Assembly: GCF_000384295.1 (NCBI RefSeq)
Contig: NZ_KB913037.1
Coordinates: 1,159,975-1,223,974 of the forward strand
Direction: 5' to 3'
Source of the DNA: Amycolatopsis balhimycina FH 1894
GTDB lineage: Bacteria > Actinomycetota > Actinomycetes > Mycobacteriales > Pseudonocardiaceae
Length of the DNA: 64,000 bases
Shown: positions 7,642 to 15,527 of the stretch, piece after piece
Layout of the letters: every line of letters begins with the position of its first letter
Position numbering within the stretch: the first letter of the stretch is position 1
Program-made: the position numbers and the translations under genes
Notes under the pieces: generated by a model
Database searches by the model: none
What the model was told of the DNA's origin: nothing
The model's input: the letters and a program-made list of their open reading frames with translations, nothing else

Positions 7642-7886
7642 ACCGGCACCCCCTTGGCGCGCAGCACCGCCCGCAGACCGCCGACCGAATCCACCTGCCG
7701 GACATCCTCGTAGGCGAAGGAAAGCCGGTAGGTCTCCTCGAGCGTGACGATCAGCTGGAGGTGGCGAAGACTGGTCCACCCGGGCAGGGTGGCTGGACCG
7801 TCGGCGTCGGTCACCGACGCCGGATCGACCTCGAGCACGTCGGCGATCAGCTCGATCAGCCGCTCCTGCGGCCGCGCGGCGGTCAT
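7638..7886 (-). CDS. Discrete acyl carrier protein (WTSL-type) for the KASIII fusion
   Basis: The 82-aa carrier protein has the core ATLPGWTSLRHLQLIVTLEE; Ser of WTSL is the likely phosphopantetheine site, again with Thr instead of Asp before it. Typical helix III sequence (SFAYEDVRQVDSVGGL) follows. It overlaps the MFS gene (ATGA) on its 5' side and the KASIII fusion (ATGA) on its 3' side, so all three are translationally coupled. It probably presents a substrate to the KASIII protein. Having two discrete carriers, one next to each FkbH-like protein, suggests that each FkbH-type protein has its own carrier. Confidence 0.85.
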   Translation of the reverse strand: MTAARPQERLIELIADVLEVDPASVTDADGPATLPGWTSLRHLQLIVTLEETYRLSFAYEDVRQVDSVGGLRAVLRAKGVPV

Positions 7887-9262
7887 CGGGACACCCCCAC
7901 CGGCGCCGGGTCACCGTCATCCGCGGCGGAGTCCGCCGCGGAGTCTGCCGCCTCGGCCGGTTCGTGGTCCGGCAGGATCCGCTCGATCCGGCGGACGCTG
8001 GGCATCACGAACCCGGCGACCGCCACGCCGACACCGAGCACACCGATCGCCGCGAAGACCAGCCCGATCCCGCCCGCCTGACCGGTGCCGAACAGGCCGC
8101 CGAGCAGGCCCGCGCCCGGCGCACCGGGCTGCATCCACGGTGTGAGGACCAAATCCACCAGCGGGCCCGCTATCAGCGTGGCGATCGGGACGGTGAGCTC
8201 TTCGGTGAACTGCCGGGCGGCGAACACCCGGCCCTGCAGGTGCGGTTCGACCTTCTCCTGCCAGATGGTGTTCGTGTAGCCGTCGATGATCGGGATCGTG
8301 AAGGACACGAACATGATCGAGAAGGCGAGCAGCGGCAGCACGTCGGCGACGCCGTACATCAGCCTGCCGAACACGCTGAACACGACGATCGCGAGCAGGA
8401 CGCGCAGCATCTTGTCGCGCGGCGACTTCAGCGTGCCCAGCACCAGGGCGCCGAGCACGCCGCCGACCGCGCCGGTGGTCATCACCACCGACACCGCCGT
8501 GGCGCTGTTGCCGGTTCTGGCCAGCACGAGGGGCCGCAGCAGCACGAACCCGATCGAAGCCAGGACATTGATCACGATCAGGAAGCCCTGGAGGTTGCGG
8601 AACGAGCGGTTGCGCAGGATGTACTTGAAACCGAACAGGCAGTCCTGCCACATCGACATCACGACCGCGCCCGCCTGCCGCGGCACCTCGGGGATGCCGA
8701 CCAGCAGGACGGCGGCGACGGCCACGACGTAGGACAGCGTGTCGACCAGCAGGATCGTCCGGATGTCGGACGCCGCGAGCAGGGCCGCGGCCAGCGCCGG
8801 CGCGAAGAGGCCCGGAACCGAGCGCACCGCGAACATCATCGCGTTCGCCCGCGGGTACTGTCCGCGCCGCATCATCAGCGTGATGGTCGAGGAGAACACC
8901 GGGACCTGGAACGCGAGGAACGCGCCGGTCGCGAAGTTGACCAGGTACAGCTGCCACATGCTGACCGAACCGGTCAGGAAGAACACGAGCAGCAGTCCGG
9001 TGGCCACGGCCGAGCCGAGGTCGCTGATCATCAGCGTCAGCCGCCGGTTCCAGCGGTCGATGAACACCCCGGCCAGCGGGCTGAAGATCACCGTCGCGGC
9101 GAACGCCGAAAGCAGGACGAGCGCGAAGTCGGTGGCGCGGCCCGTGGCGTCCCACACCCAGATGCTGACCGCGAAATTGGTCATCCGGGTGCCGACCACG
9201 GACAGGAGCTGACCGAACCACACCGCGGTGAACGCGGAGAATCCGGACGGTCGTCGTTGCAT
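7883..9262 (-). CDS. MFS exporter of the biosynthetic locus
   Basis: The 459-aa membrane protein has about 12 hydrophobic segments. It begins FTAVWFGQLLSVVGTRMTNF and has the loop motif DRWNRRLTLMISD between TM2 and TM3, as in the DHA3/EntS-like branch of the major facilitator superfamily, many of which export siderophores or macrolides. The C-terminal tail is acidic and Ala/Asp-rich. AAAGGA precedes the ATG at 9262; 42 bp separate it from the synthetase gene upstream and it overlaps the carrier gene downstream. Position in the middle of the operon makes it the probable product exporter and self-resistance gene. Confidence 0.88.
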   Translation of the reverse strand: MQRRPSGFSAFTAVWFGQLLSVVGTRMTNFAVSIWVWDATGRATDFALVLLSAFAATVIFSPLAGVFIDRWNRRLTLMISDLGSAVATGLLLVFFLTGSVSMWQLYLVNFATGAFLAFQVPVFSSTITLMMRRGQYPRANAMMFAVRSVPGLFAPALAAALLAASDIRTILLVDTLSYVVAVAAVLLVGIPEVPRQAGAVVMSMWQDCLFGFKYILRNRSFRNLQGFLIVINVLASIGFVLLRPLVLARTGNSATAVSVVMTTGAVGGVLGALVLGTLKSPRDKMLRVLLAIVVFSVFGRLMYGVADVLPLLAFSIMFVSFTIPIIDGYTNTIWQEKVEPHLQGRVFAARQFTEELTVPIATLIAGPLVDLVLTPWMQPGAPGAGLLGGLFGTGQAGGIGLVFAAIGVLGVGVAVAGFVMPSVRRIERILPDHEPAEAADSAADSAADDGDPAPVGVSR

Positions 9263-9304
9263 GGTCTCAAAGTCCTTTCGTGGGGGTTCCGGCTTGCTCC
9301 GCCC

Positions 9305-12300
9305 TCAGGCGAGCAGGCCGAGCAGGCGTGCGGTCACGTCCTCGAGGAACGCGGTGGCGGTCGCGGCGCGGTAGACGGCGGTTCCGTAGCCGACGTCGAT
9401 CCGCAGGCGGCCGCCCACGACCACGCCGCCGACATCGAGGTCGTACGGCCAGGCGCCGGTGCCGTCCTCGGTCTCGCCGTAGGGCGCCTTGCAGACCTCG
9501 AACAGCTCCTCGGCCTGCGTGACTTCGTCGAACCCGAACGTGCCCATGTAGTTGACGGCGAGCCGCGGTTCGGCGATCGCGGTGAGTCCGGGGGCGCGGG
9601 CGGTGAACTTGAGCATCCCGTGCCCGATCCCGTTGTTCGGGACGCGAGCGAGCTGTGCGGCGATCGCGGCGACCGGGTCACCGCCGTCGGGCAGCCGCAG
9701 CAGGACCGGGTACATCACCTGGAACCAGCCGGTCGTCCGATGGAGATCGACGTCGGGGAACAGGTCTTCGCGGCCGTGCCCGGTGGTCGCCAGCGCGCAC
9801 TCCCGGCCGCCCGTGCGGGCCGCCACGGCTTCGGTGACCGCCCAGACGATCAGGTCGCGGACGTTCACCCGCCGACGCCGCGTGACCTCGTGCAGGCCGT
9901 CGGTCTCCTCGGTGCTCAGCGTGTGGCTGAGCATCGCACTGGCACCCATGGTCGTGACCCCGTCGAGGTCGGCGGGCAGCGACGCCGCCTCCGTCGGCGC
10001 CTGGGCCCGCCAGAACGGCAGCTCCGCGGACATGTCCTTGGTGGACAGGCGACGGGCCCACGTGGTGTAGGCCGTGGTCTTGGCCGGCAGGGACGGCTCC
10101 TCTCCCCGTTCCAGCCGCCCGCACAGCGTCTGCAGGTCACCCAGCAGGACGTCCCGGGAGATCGCGTCCACGACGAGGTGGTGCGCGATGATCAGCAGCC
10201 GGTCGGGCCGCGTACCGCCGCCGGCGAAGTGCAGGACGCGGCAGGTCGGGCCGTCGGCGAGGTCCAGCGTGAGCTGGGCCGCCGCGGCCAGCTCGGCGAT
10301 CGCGTCTTCGTCGTCGGTTTCGTGACTGGCGAACGGCACCCCGCCCTCGACGTCGGCGTGGTGCTGCCACAGCACGCCTTCGCCGTCACGGCGGAACCGC
10401 AGCCGCAGCGAATCGTGGTGGGCCGCGAGGCGCCGGACGGCTTCTTCGAGGTGTTCCACGGCGACCGGGCGGCGCAACTCCAGGTAGTACGGGTGGTTGA
10501 ACCACGCCGGACGGTCCATCGTGGACGCCACCGTCTCGAACCACCACAGCTGGGCCGGGGTCAGCGGCTGCTCGCCCGCGGCGACCTCGTGCGTCACCGC
10601 GGCGACGGGCGCGGTCCCGGCGTCCAGGCCGAGTTCCGCGATCGTACGGTTCTCGGTGAGCTGCCGCGCCGACAGCCGGATCCCCGCCTCGGCGGCGTGG
10701 AAGGCGACCGTGATCGCCAGCAGCGAATCACCGCCCAGCTCGTAGAAGTCGTCGTGGATGCCGACCTCGGGCAGGTGCAGGACCTCGGCCCAGATCCCGG
10801 CCAGCGCGCGCTCGCGGTCGGTGCGGGGAGCCGCCGATGTCCGCTGCGCCGTGCGGCGGAACCCGGACCCGACCGCCGTCGCGATCCGGGCGGCGGTGTT
10901 CAGCCTGGTCGCGATGTCGGCGACCAGGTCCGCCGGCAGCGGCTGCGCGGCGCCGTCGGCGGGTTCGTCGAGCGGCCAGACGTGCCCGGCCGGGTGCTCC
11001 GGGTGCAGCGGGTACCCCTCCGCGGCCCCGACCCGGAGCGCCCCGATCGTCACCAAGGCGGCCAGCTCGGCGGACGACGGTTCCGCGGTGAGCACGACGT
11101 CCCGGCGTCCGAGCTGCTCGCGCACCACCCGGATCAGGTCCGGCTCGGCGAACCCGGCCGGGTCGAGCACGAGGGCGGGCACCGGCGGGTGGAACGGCCG
11201 CCGGGCCCAGCGGACGACCGCCGTCGCGGCCGCCGTCTCGAACTCGGCCTCGGACGTGACGTCGTAGCGTCGCGCCCAGTCGTCGAGGTCGAGCACGGCG
11301 ACGTCCGGCACGCTCTCGGCGAACCCGCGCAGCCGCTGCGTGAGGCCGTCGAAGATGCGCGCCCAGCGGGCGTCCGGCGCCGCCGCCGAGACCCCGAGCA
11401 GCAGCTGCGCGCCGGTCCGGGCCCGGTGGACCGCCACCGCCTCGCAGAGCTCGTCGAGGTCGCGTTCCAGCGCGGTGACGCCGGACAGCGCCGCCCCGGG
11501 CCGCCAGTCTTCCCAGCGCAGCAGGACGACGTTGAGCGCGCCGGCGCGAAACGGGCCGGCCGGGTCGAGCAGGGGACGGAGTACCTGGCCCGCCGGTGCG
11601 GTGACGAGCGCCCAGGCCGGCTCGCCGAGGAGCTCCGACCAGAATTCCACGGTCGGCACCACCCGGGTGGCCCGGAACGACGTGGCCAGCCCGATCGCGA
11701 GCGCGGCGCGGTCCGGCGCAGGCTCGACGGCCGGCACGTCGCCGATCACCGTGTCCGGCGCGGCGACCAGCTCGGCCAGCAGCTCGCCGAAGCGGTCGAC
11801 CAGGCCTTCGGCGCGGTCGCGGCTGAACAGCTCGCTCGCGTAGGTGAGGTCGGCCTGCAGGTCGCCGTCCTGCCAGTCGAGGGTGAACAGCACGTCGAAG
11901 TCGGCGCCGGCCGCGCCGACCGGCAGCGGTTCGACCTCGATGCCGGGCAGCGAGAGCGTCTCCTCGGCCGCGTCCGCGTAGTTCAGCACGCACTTCAGCG
12001 GGTGGCGGGCCGAGTCGCGCGGCAGGCGCAGCGCCTCCATGATCTTCGGGAACGGCAGCCGCTGGTGCGCCTGCGCGTCCTTGACCGTCGAGTGCAGGCG
12101 GCGGACCAGCCGCCGGAAGTTCGGCCGGCCGCCGACGTCGAGCCGCAGCGGGAGCAGGTCGGCGAAGCACCCGATCACGCCCTCCAGTTCGGCGCGGTCC
12201 CGCCCGGACGTCGGCATCCCGATCAGGACGTCCGGCTGCCCGCTCTCCTGGTACAGCAGCACCGCGTACACCGCGAGCAGCACGCTGTAGGGCGTGACGC

Positions 12301-15300
12301 TCTCGGCGCGGGCCAGCTCGCGGACCGCGGCACCGGCGGCGAACCGCCGGACGGCCCGCCCGGCCACCTCCTCGGTACCGCACCCGGGAGCGTCGCCGGG
12401 GAGTTCGAGCGGGGCGGGAGCGCCACGCAGCTTTTCGCGCCAGTACGCGATGTGGGTTTCGACGTCGTCGCCGGCCAGCCAGGCCTGCTGGTGGTGGGCG
12501 AAGTCGCCGAACTGCAGCGGCGGGCGGGGCAGCGGAGAGGGCAGTCCCGCCGTGTAGGCGTCGTACAACGTGGCGAGCTCGTCGAGGAAGATGCCCCACG
12601 ACGTCGCGTCGCAGATGATGTGGTGCATGCCGACGAGCAGGTAGTGCTCCCGCGCGCCGGCTCGCAGCAGCCGGACGCGCAGCAGCGGTCCTTCGTCGAG
12701 GTCGTACGGGAAGGCACTCATCGCCTCGATGGCCCCTTCCGGGTCCTCGGCGAGGTCGGCGGGCTCGCACCAGCACGCCATTTCCGCGTGCACCACGGGA
12801 CGCGGGCGGCCACGGTGTTCGGCGAAGGTGGTCCGCAGCACGTCGTGGCGGCGCACGATCTCGGCGACCGCGCGCTCCAGCGCCCCTTCGTCGAGGACGC
12901 CGCGCAGGACCGCGGCGAACGTCGTGTTGTGCCGGGCGTCCTCGCGGTCGATCCGGCTCGTGGCCCACAGCCGCTGCTGGATGGACGACGCGGCGGGCTC
13001 GGCGTCCGGCGGTGCCGGCCGCATCGGCTCGTCCGCCGCCGCCCCGGCCTCGTCGAGCACCAGCGTCAGCTGGGCGACGGTCGGGTGGGTGAACAGCGTG
13101 TACAGCGAGATTTCGCGGCCGAACTCGCGCTGGAGGCGGGACAGCAGCTGGGTGGCCAGCAGCGAGTGCCCGCCGAGGGCGAAGAAGTCGGAGTTCGCCC
13201 CGACCTCCGCGACGCCGAGGACCTCACGCCAGATGTCGGCGAGCCGCCGCTGCGCCGGGGTCGCCGGCTCGGCCGGCGGTGCGCTGTCGGCCGATGAGGA
13301 CACCGCGCGCAGGGCGACGCGCTCGGCGACCTCCGCCGGGTCTGTCAGGTACTCGTCCCGGTAAGCCGCCCGCTCCGCGGCCGCCTCCGGTGCGGGCAGC
13401 CGCCGGGCGGCGAACCCGGCGAGCGCGGCGAAGTACTCCGGGGTGTAGGGAAGGTGGCCGAGGTCGTCGGCGGCCGGGTCGTGCGCCACCGGGACCGGGT
13501 TTTCCTCGGCCCAGTCGACCGTCACCCCCGGGATCCGCGCGGCCAGCAGCGCGAGCCGGTCGTCGAGCCGGGCGAACGGCACCGCGTGGCCGGTGGCCCG
13601 CGGCGAAGCCGGGCAACGGACGAAGACCAGGGGCGCGTCCGTCCGCTGCCGGTGGGCCGCCACGGCGGTCTCGAGGTCGCGCATGGCCGCGCCGAGCACG
13701 GCCGACGGCTCGCCGGTGCCCGGTTTCCACTGCCGCAGCCAGTCTTCCCAGCGCAGCAGGACGACGGTCGCCGCGGCTTCCCCGCCGGTCAGCAGGTGCC
13801 GGACCAGCTGCCCGTACGGCACCCGCTCGACGGCGGCGGGCAGCTGCGCGAAGTCCAGCCAGAACTGCAGCGGCGCGGCCGCGAGATCGGTGGTGAAGGT
13901 CCCCGCCAGCGCGATGACGTCCCGGCGCAGCTCCGGCACCGAACCGAGCGGTGCCCCGGCGTCGCGGACCATGCCGGTCAGCGCGGCGACGACGCGGTCC
14001 GCGAGCCGCTCGACGGTGTCGGCGAGGTACAGGTCGGCGTTGTAGTCGAGGACCAGTTCACATTCGTCGTCGCGCCGCGACAACGTGACGAACAGGTCGA
14101 AGTCGGTCAGCTGGTTGTCCACCGGCTGCGGCGCGAATTCCACGCCCGCCGCGGTGGCCGTCCCGTCGCTCGTGTCCGCCACGGTGAACAGCACTTGGAA
14201 CAGGGGGTTGATGCCCGGGTCCCGGGGCGGCGCGAGCTCTTCGACGACCCGGGCGTACGGCGCGTCCTGGTGCCGGACCGCCTCCCCCACCGTGCGGTGC
14301 GCCCGCCGGACCAGCTCGCGCACGGCCGGGTCACCGGAGAGGTCCAGCCGCAGCACCAGCATGTTCGCGAAGGAGCCGATCAGCGGCTCCAGTTCGACCC
14401 GGGACCGGCCCGCGGCCGGCATCCCGAGCAGGAGGTCGTCCTGGCCGGTCACCTGGCGCAGCGCGGCCGCGAACCCGGCCAGCGCGACAGCGTTCAGGGT
14501 GGCGCCGGCTTCCTGCGCCAATGTCCCCATCGCGCCGGTCAGCGCGGCCGGGAGCAATCGGCTGTGGCGGCCGCCGCGGTGGGTCTGGACGACCGGGCGG
14601 GCACGGTCCGGCCGCGGGGTGGACGTCGGCGGCGCACCGGCCAGCCGGTCGCGCCACTGCGCGACCTGAGCGTCCACTTCGGACCGGAAGGCGGGATCGC
14701 GTTGCCGGCGGGCGTGGTCGGCGAAGGTGGCGCGCAGCGGTGGCAGCGCGGCCGGGACGCCGCCGGCGAACTGACCGTAGTACGCGACCAGCTCGGTGGT
14801 GAAGACGTCACCGGACCAGGCGTCGTAGACGATGTGGTGCACGGTGACCAGGAGCAGGTGCTCGTCGTCGGCGAGCACGAGCAGCCGGGCCGCGAGCAGC
14901 GGGCCGGTCCGCAGGTCGAACGAGACGCGGCCGTGCTCGGCCACTTCGGCGTCCCGCGCGGCCGCACTCAGGTCCCGCAGGTCGGCGACCGGCAAGGGGA
15001 TGTCCACGTCGGCCCGGACGAGCTGGTGCGGCCCGGTCTCGTCCTCGGCGAAGACCAGCCGGAGCGCCTCCTGCCGGGCGGCCACGGCGTTGAGCGCCGA
15101 GCGCAGCGCTTCGACGTCGAGGGCGCCACGCAGGCGGAAGGCGAACGGCACGTTGTAGACGGCGGTTCCGGGGTCCATCCGGTCGAGGAACCACAGTTGT
15201 TCCTGGGTCGGCGAAAGCGGCAGCCGGGTGGGCCGCGGCTGTCGCCTCCCCAGCCGGCGCAGCAGGAGTTCCCGCTGGTCCGGGGTGAGCTCGGCGAGCT

Positions 15301-15322
15301 CCGGCGAGATGTCGTGCGTCAT
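9305..15322 (-). CDS. Adenylation-less NRPS: C-X-PCP-C-X-PCP-E, X = FkbH N-terminal-like
   Basis: The 2005-aa product has, in order: C1 (about 30-455, HHIVYDAW at 162-169); X1 (465-670); PCP1 (685-755, GGHSLL, Ser~720); C2 (780-1195, HHIICDAT at 900-907); X2 (1205-1480); PCP2 (1500-1565, GGDSLL, Ser~1533); and an epimerization-type domain (1580-2005, HHLVVDAIS at 1714-1722, TTGWFQVMYPVLL, NYMGTFGF). No adenylation motifs (TSGSTG, GRxDxQVKIRG) occur anywhere. X1 has LAGTFT and X1/X2 share NVVLLRWEDW or TVVLLRWEDW; the neighbouring FkbH protein has VAGTFT in the same position, so X looks like an FkbH N-terminal SGNH-like domain used in place of an A domain. X2 keeps LVLDPAGFAEPD where HAD would have LVLDLDNT. 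Both carriers must be loaded from outside. AAAGGA ribosome site at the ATG. Confidence 0.9.
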   Translation of the reverse strand: MTHDISPELAELTPDQRELLLRRLGRRQPRPTRLPLSPTQEQLWFLDRMDPGTAVYNVPFAFRLRGALDVEALRSALNAVAARQEALRLVFAEDETGPHQLVRADVDIPLPVADLRDLSAAARDAEVAEHGRVSFDLRTGPLLAARLLVLADDEHLLLVTVHHIVYDAWSGDVFTTELVAYYGQFAGGVPAALPPLRATFADHARRQRDPAFRSEVDAQVAQWRDRLAGAPPTSTPRPDRARPVVQTHRGGRHSRLLPAALTGAMGTLAQEAGATLNAVALAGFAAALRQVTGQDDLLLGMPAAGRSRVELEPLIGSFANMLVLRLDLSGDPAVRELVRRAHRTVGEAVRHQDAPYARVVEELAPPRDPGINPLFQVLFTVADTSDGTATAAGVEFAPQPVDNQLTDFDLFVTLSRRDDECELVLDYNADLYLADTVERLADRVVAALTGMVRDAGAPLGSVPELRRDVIALAGTFTTDLAAAPLQFWLDFAQLPAAVERVPYGQLVRHLLTGGEAAATVVLLRWEDWLRQWKPGTGEPSAVLGAAMRDLETAVAAHRQRTDAPLVFVRCPASPRATGHAVPFARLDDRLALLAARIPGVTVDWAEENPVPVAHDPAADDLGHLPYTPEYFAALAGFAARRLPAPEAAAERAAYRDEYLTDPAEVAERVALRAVSSSADSAPPAEPATPAQRRLADIWREVLGVAEVGANSDFFALGGHSLLATQLLSRLQREFGREISLYTLFTHPTVAQLTLVLDEAGAAADEPMRPAPPDAEPAASSIQQRLWATSRIDREDARHNTTFAAVLRGVLDEGALERAVAEIVRRHDVLRTTFAEHRGRPRPVVHAEMACWCEPADLAEDPEGAIEAMSAFPYDLDEGPLLRVRLLRAGAREHYLLVGMHHIICDATSWGIFLDELATLYDAYTAGLPSPLPRPPLQFGDFAHHQQAWLAGDDVETHIAYWREKLRGAPAPLELPGDAPGCGTEEVAGRAVRRFAAGAAVRELARAESVTPYSVLLAVYAVLLYQESGQPDVLIGMPTSGRDRAELEGVIGCFADLLPLRLDVGGRPNFRRLVRRLHSTVKDAQAHQRLPFPKIMEALRLPRDSARHPLKCVLNYADAAEETLSLPGIEVEPLPVGAAGADFDVLFTLDWQDGDLQADLTYASELFSRDRAEGLVDRFGELLAELVAAPDTVIGDVPAVEPAPDRAALAIGLATSFRATRVVPTVEFWSELLGEPAWALVTAPAGQVLRPLLDPAGPFRAGALNVVLLRWEDWRPGAALSGVTALERDLDELCEAVAVHRARTGAQLLLGVSAAAPDARWARIFDGLTQRLRGFAESVPDVAVLDLDDWARRYDVTSEAEFETAAATAVVRWARRPFHPPVPALVLDPAGFAEPDLIRVVREQLGRRDVVLTAEPSSAELAALVTIGALRVGAAEGYPLHPEHPAGHVWPLDEPADGAAQPLPADLVADIATRLNTAARIATAVGSGFRRTAQRTSAAPRTDRERALAGIWAEVLHLPEVGIHDDFYELGGDSLLAITVAFHAAEAGIRLSARQLTENRTIAELGLDAGTAPVAAVTHEVAAGEQPLTPAQLWWFETVASTMDRPAWFNHPYYLELRRPVAVEHLEEAVRRLAAHHDSLRLRFRRDGEGVLWQHHADVEGGVPFASHETDDEDAIAELAAAAQLTLDLADGPTCRVLHFAGGGTRPDRLLIIAHHLVVDAISRDVLLGDLQTLCGRLERGEEPSLPAKTTAYTTWARRLSTKDMSAELPFWRAQAPTEAASLPADLDGVTTMGASAMLSHTLSTEETDGLHEVTRRRRVNVRDLIVWAVTEAVAARTGGRECALATTGHGREDLFPDVDLHRTTGWFQVMYPVLLRLPDGGDPVAAIAAQLARVPNNGIGHGMLKFTARAPGLTAIAEPRLAVNYMGTFGFDEVTQAEELFEVCKAPYGETEDGTGAWPYDLDVGGVVVGGRLRIDVGYGTAVYRAATATAFLEDVTARLLGLLA

Positions 15323-15344
15323 GGATCTTCAGGTCCTTTCGGGG

Positions 15345-15527
15345 CTACTGGCGGACGCTGCGCGGCCGGAGATCGGTCCAGACCCGCTCGACGTGGTCCA
15401 GGCACTCGGCGCGGGTGCCCTCGTGGCCGGTGTCCCGCCAGCCCGGCGGGTTCTGCCGGTGCGCGGGCCAGATCGAGTACTGCTCTTCGTGGTTCACGAC
15501 GACGCGGTGGCGTGGCTCGCCGTTCAT
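15345..15527 (-). CDS. MbtH-like protein
   Basis: The 60-aa product has the MbtH core: VVVNHEEQYSIWPAHRQNPPGW then a central Gly/Glu turn and CLDHVERVWTDLRP. MbtH-like proteins bind NRPS adenylation domains and are often needed for their folding or activity. ATGA overlap with the end of the PKS gene; 22 bp before the A-less synthetase. Its likely clients are the two adenylation domains encoded upstream at 18.4-23.5 kb, since the adjacent synthetase has none. It is slightly shorter than the usual ~70 aa at the N-terminus. Confidence 0.92.
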   Translation of the reverse strand: MNGEPRHRVVVNHEEQYSIWPAHRQNPPGWRDTGHEGTRAECLDHVERVWTDLRPRSVRQ

